Positions 62,984-64,000 of a stretch of 64,000 bases of DNA are shown here, in pieces (position 1 is the first letter of the stretch; each line of letters begins with the position of its first letter). The stretch comes from Cichorium intybus (Eukaryota; Streptophyta; Magnoliopsida; Asterales; Asteraceae). Below the pieces are notes generated by a model. That model saw nothing but the letters and a program-made list of their open reading frames with translations, was not told the origin of the DNA and made no database searches. Made by a program: the position numbers and the translations under genes. The stretch is taken from positions 26,287,404 through 26,351,403 of the forward strand of contig CM042014.1 in assembly GCA_023525715.1 (NCBI GenBank), given 5' to 3'.

Positions 62984-64000
62984 GGTAGAGTAAGGGGTGG
63001 CCCCAAAGCGGAATTGACCGGTGGTGATTGGTCGAAGCTCCAGTAGGTAGCCACTCCCTTCTCGGGGAACCGTACGTGAGACTTCCGCATCATACGGCTC
63101 CGTCCCGAGCTTCCGTCGTCGGCCTTGTCATTAGACCACTATCTATGCATGTATTTTCAGCCTGGACTCTATAATCTTTTGCTTCTCGGGTGGTGGCGAA
63201 CAATGCTGCTTGCGTTGCGGGAGATGCCCGCCCGTAGGGCCCGGCCTGCTTCCCGCCCGAAAGAACCACTCACTAGCTAGCCGGACTAGTGGGGGGCCTA
63301 TCAGGAGACATACTGAAAACCATGCCTTTCGAACCAAACGCAACGCCCGTCTTCCAAATCAAAAGAAAAAAGGGGGAAGAAAGAAGGAGTGCAGCCTGTA
63401 GAGCACATGTAACGCACAGTCGGGTTGCTCACGCAGCGGATCTCTCTCTTTTTAGATATCTATAGATAAAGAGAGAGAGGTGTGAAAGTAATAGCTTTAT
63501 GTTATGGCCGCCCCCCGGCTTACGGCCTTTACGCTACTACTACTGTGATGTGAGCGGTTCAAATTGGTTTGATCTTTCCCGATCATCCTGGCCGGAACTT
63601 GTACGCAGCACTTGTACGGAGGTGCATGCATAAAGGTTTGGAACTTTTTTATTATCTGAATCTTAAGAACTGGACCCTACCCTATTCTCGAACCCTCTGC
63701 CGAGCTCCACCCTGCCCGCATTTCTTTTTTTTTTTTTTCTTTTTTGAAGGGGCAAAAGAAATGTCTCCACCTGCTGCCAACAGTCTTTCTTCGGAATTAT
63801 ACTGAACGGGTCGATCCTCCCCCCCCCCGTTTGTTTTAGCAACTTATCCTAAGGTCTCCTCGCCAAGAGCTCCCCGGCGACGACAGAGGAAGCAACCCGC
63901 CTGCTGTGGCGGGGCGGCTTTTTTCTTTCACAATAAGACCTGGACGATTATCCCTACCCTCGGTAGCTTACGAGTTTATGTCCATCCCTGGTCGGGTACA
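62984..64000 (-). other. nad4 intron 1 (group II), 3' part
   Basis: Sequence upstream of exon 2 on the minus strand, running off the window. It carries a group II domain V hairpin at 63067-63100 (GAGCCGTATGATGCGGAAG and its pairing partner CGTACGGTTC), then GGAGTGGCTACCTACTGGAG and ACTCTACC before the exon. No maturase frame is seen. Confidence 0.85.
63067..63100 (-). ncRNA. Group II intron domain V
   Basis: 34-nucleotide hairpin on the minus strand: stem GAGCCGTA pairing with TACGGTTC, with an internal bulge and a GGAA-type loop. This is the catalytic core of the intron, about 80 bp before the splice junction, with domain VI expected between. Confidence 0.88.

Larger units (their letters stand above)
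59855..64000. other. Mitochondrial DNA block (NUMT), runs off the window
   Basis: G+C content rises sharply to a plant-mitochondrial level from about 59855. The block contains nad4 exons and its group II intron 1, which are mitochondrial genes. Between 59945 and 61957 no gene or tRNA is recognised, normal for plant mitochondrial spacer. The left border is estimated from composition only. Either mitochondrial DNA was transferred into the nucleus or two contigs were wrongly joined; reads across 59855 would tell. Confidence 0.8.

Overview
The window is plant nuclear DNA, most likely from an Asteraceae species. It is AT-rich and carries long (TA)n tracts, plant telomere-type TTTAGGG repeats, and plant families of LTR, LINE, hAT, MULE and Tourist-type transposons. 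The right end holds mitochondrial sequence whose nad4 gene has its last three exons fused. That intron loss is known from lettuce mitochondria, which is the main reason for suggesting Asteraceae. Cellular genes are few: a UDP-glycosyltransferase with a frameshift (4477-5906, +), an intact nine-exon mitochondrial aldehyde dehydrogenase (8040-10981, -), and an intact single-exon ATL-type RING-H2 ubiquitin ligase (51406-52467, +). They are unrelated single genes and form no cluster or operon.

Most of the rest is transposable elements, often nested. Positions 1-7200 hold a 1.27-kb hAT element with a perfect 8-bp target duplication, a MITE-like element containing telomere-like repeats, a cluster of a GCGTGGCTA motif and a Tourist-like MITE. 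Positions 11960-18330 hold a decayed LINE, hAT fragments and a hAT element with a broken transposase. Positions 22492-32388 form a two-gene MULE with convergent genes: a transposase on the minus strand and a GRF zinc-finger/membrane protein on the plus strand. It was later invaded by a solo LTR, which was itself invaded by a hAT element, and by another hAT element. Positions 33726-34779 are a Pack-MULE carrying leucine-rich-repeat gene fragments, with a perfect 9-bp target duplication.

The most unusual structure is a young LTR retrotransposon at 37230-46916. Its target duplication (CCCAC) is perfect and I count about seven substitutions between its two 2.68-kb LTRs. Most of gag-pol is missing. 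In its place is a three-exon RWP-RK (RKD-type) transcription-factor gene on the opposite strand, with its introns kept, preceded by six to seven copies of an 83-90-bp tandem repeat. The last 800 bp of pol (integrase end and chromodomain) and the tRNA-Met primer site remain.

The right third contains a decayed copia element with a hAT MITE in it, the ATL gene, a second solo LTR of the family seen at 23768 but inverted, two more telomere-repeat MITE-like elements, and from about 59855 to the window end a block of mitochondrial DNA (NUMT) with nad4 exons 2-4 and part of nad4 intron 1.
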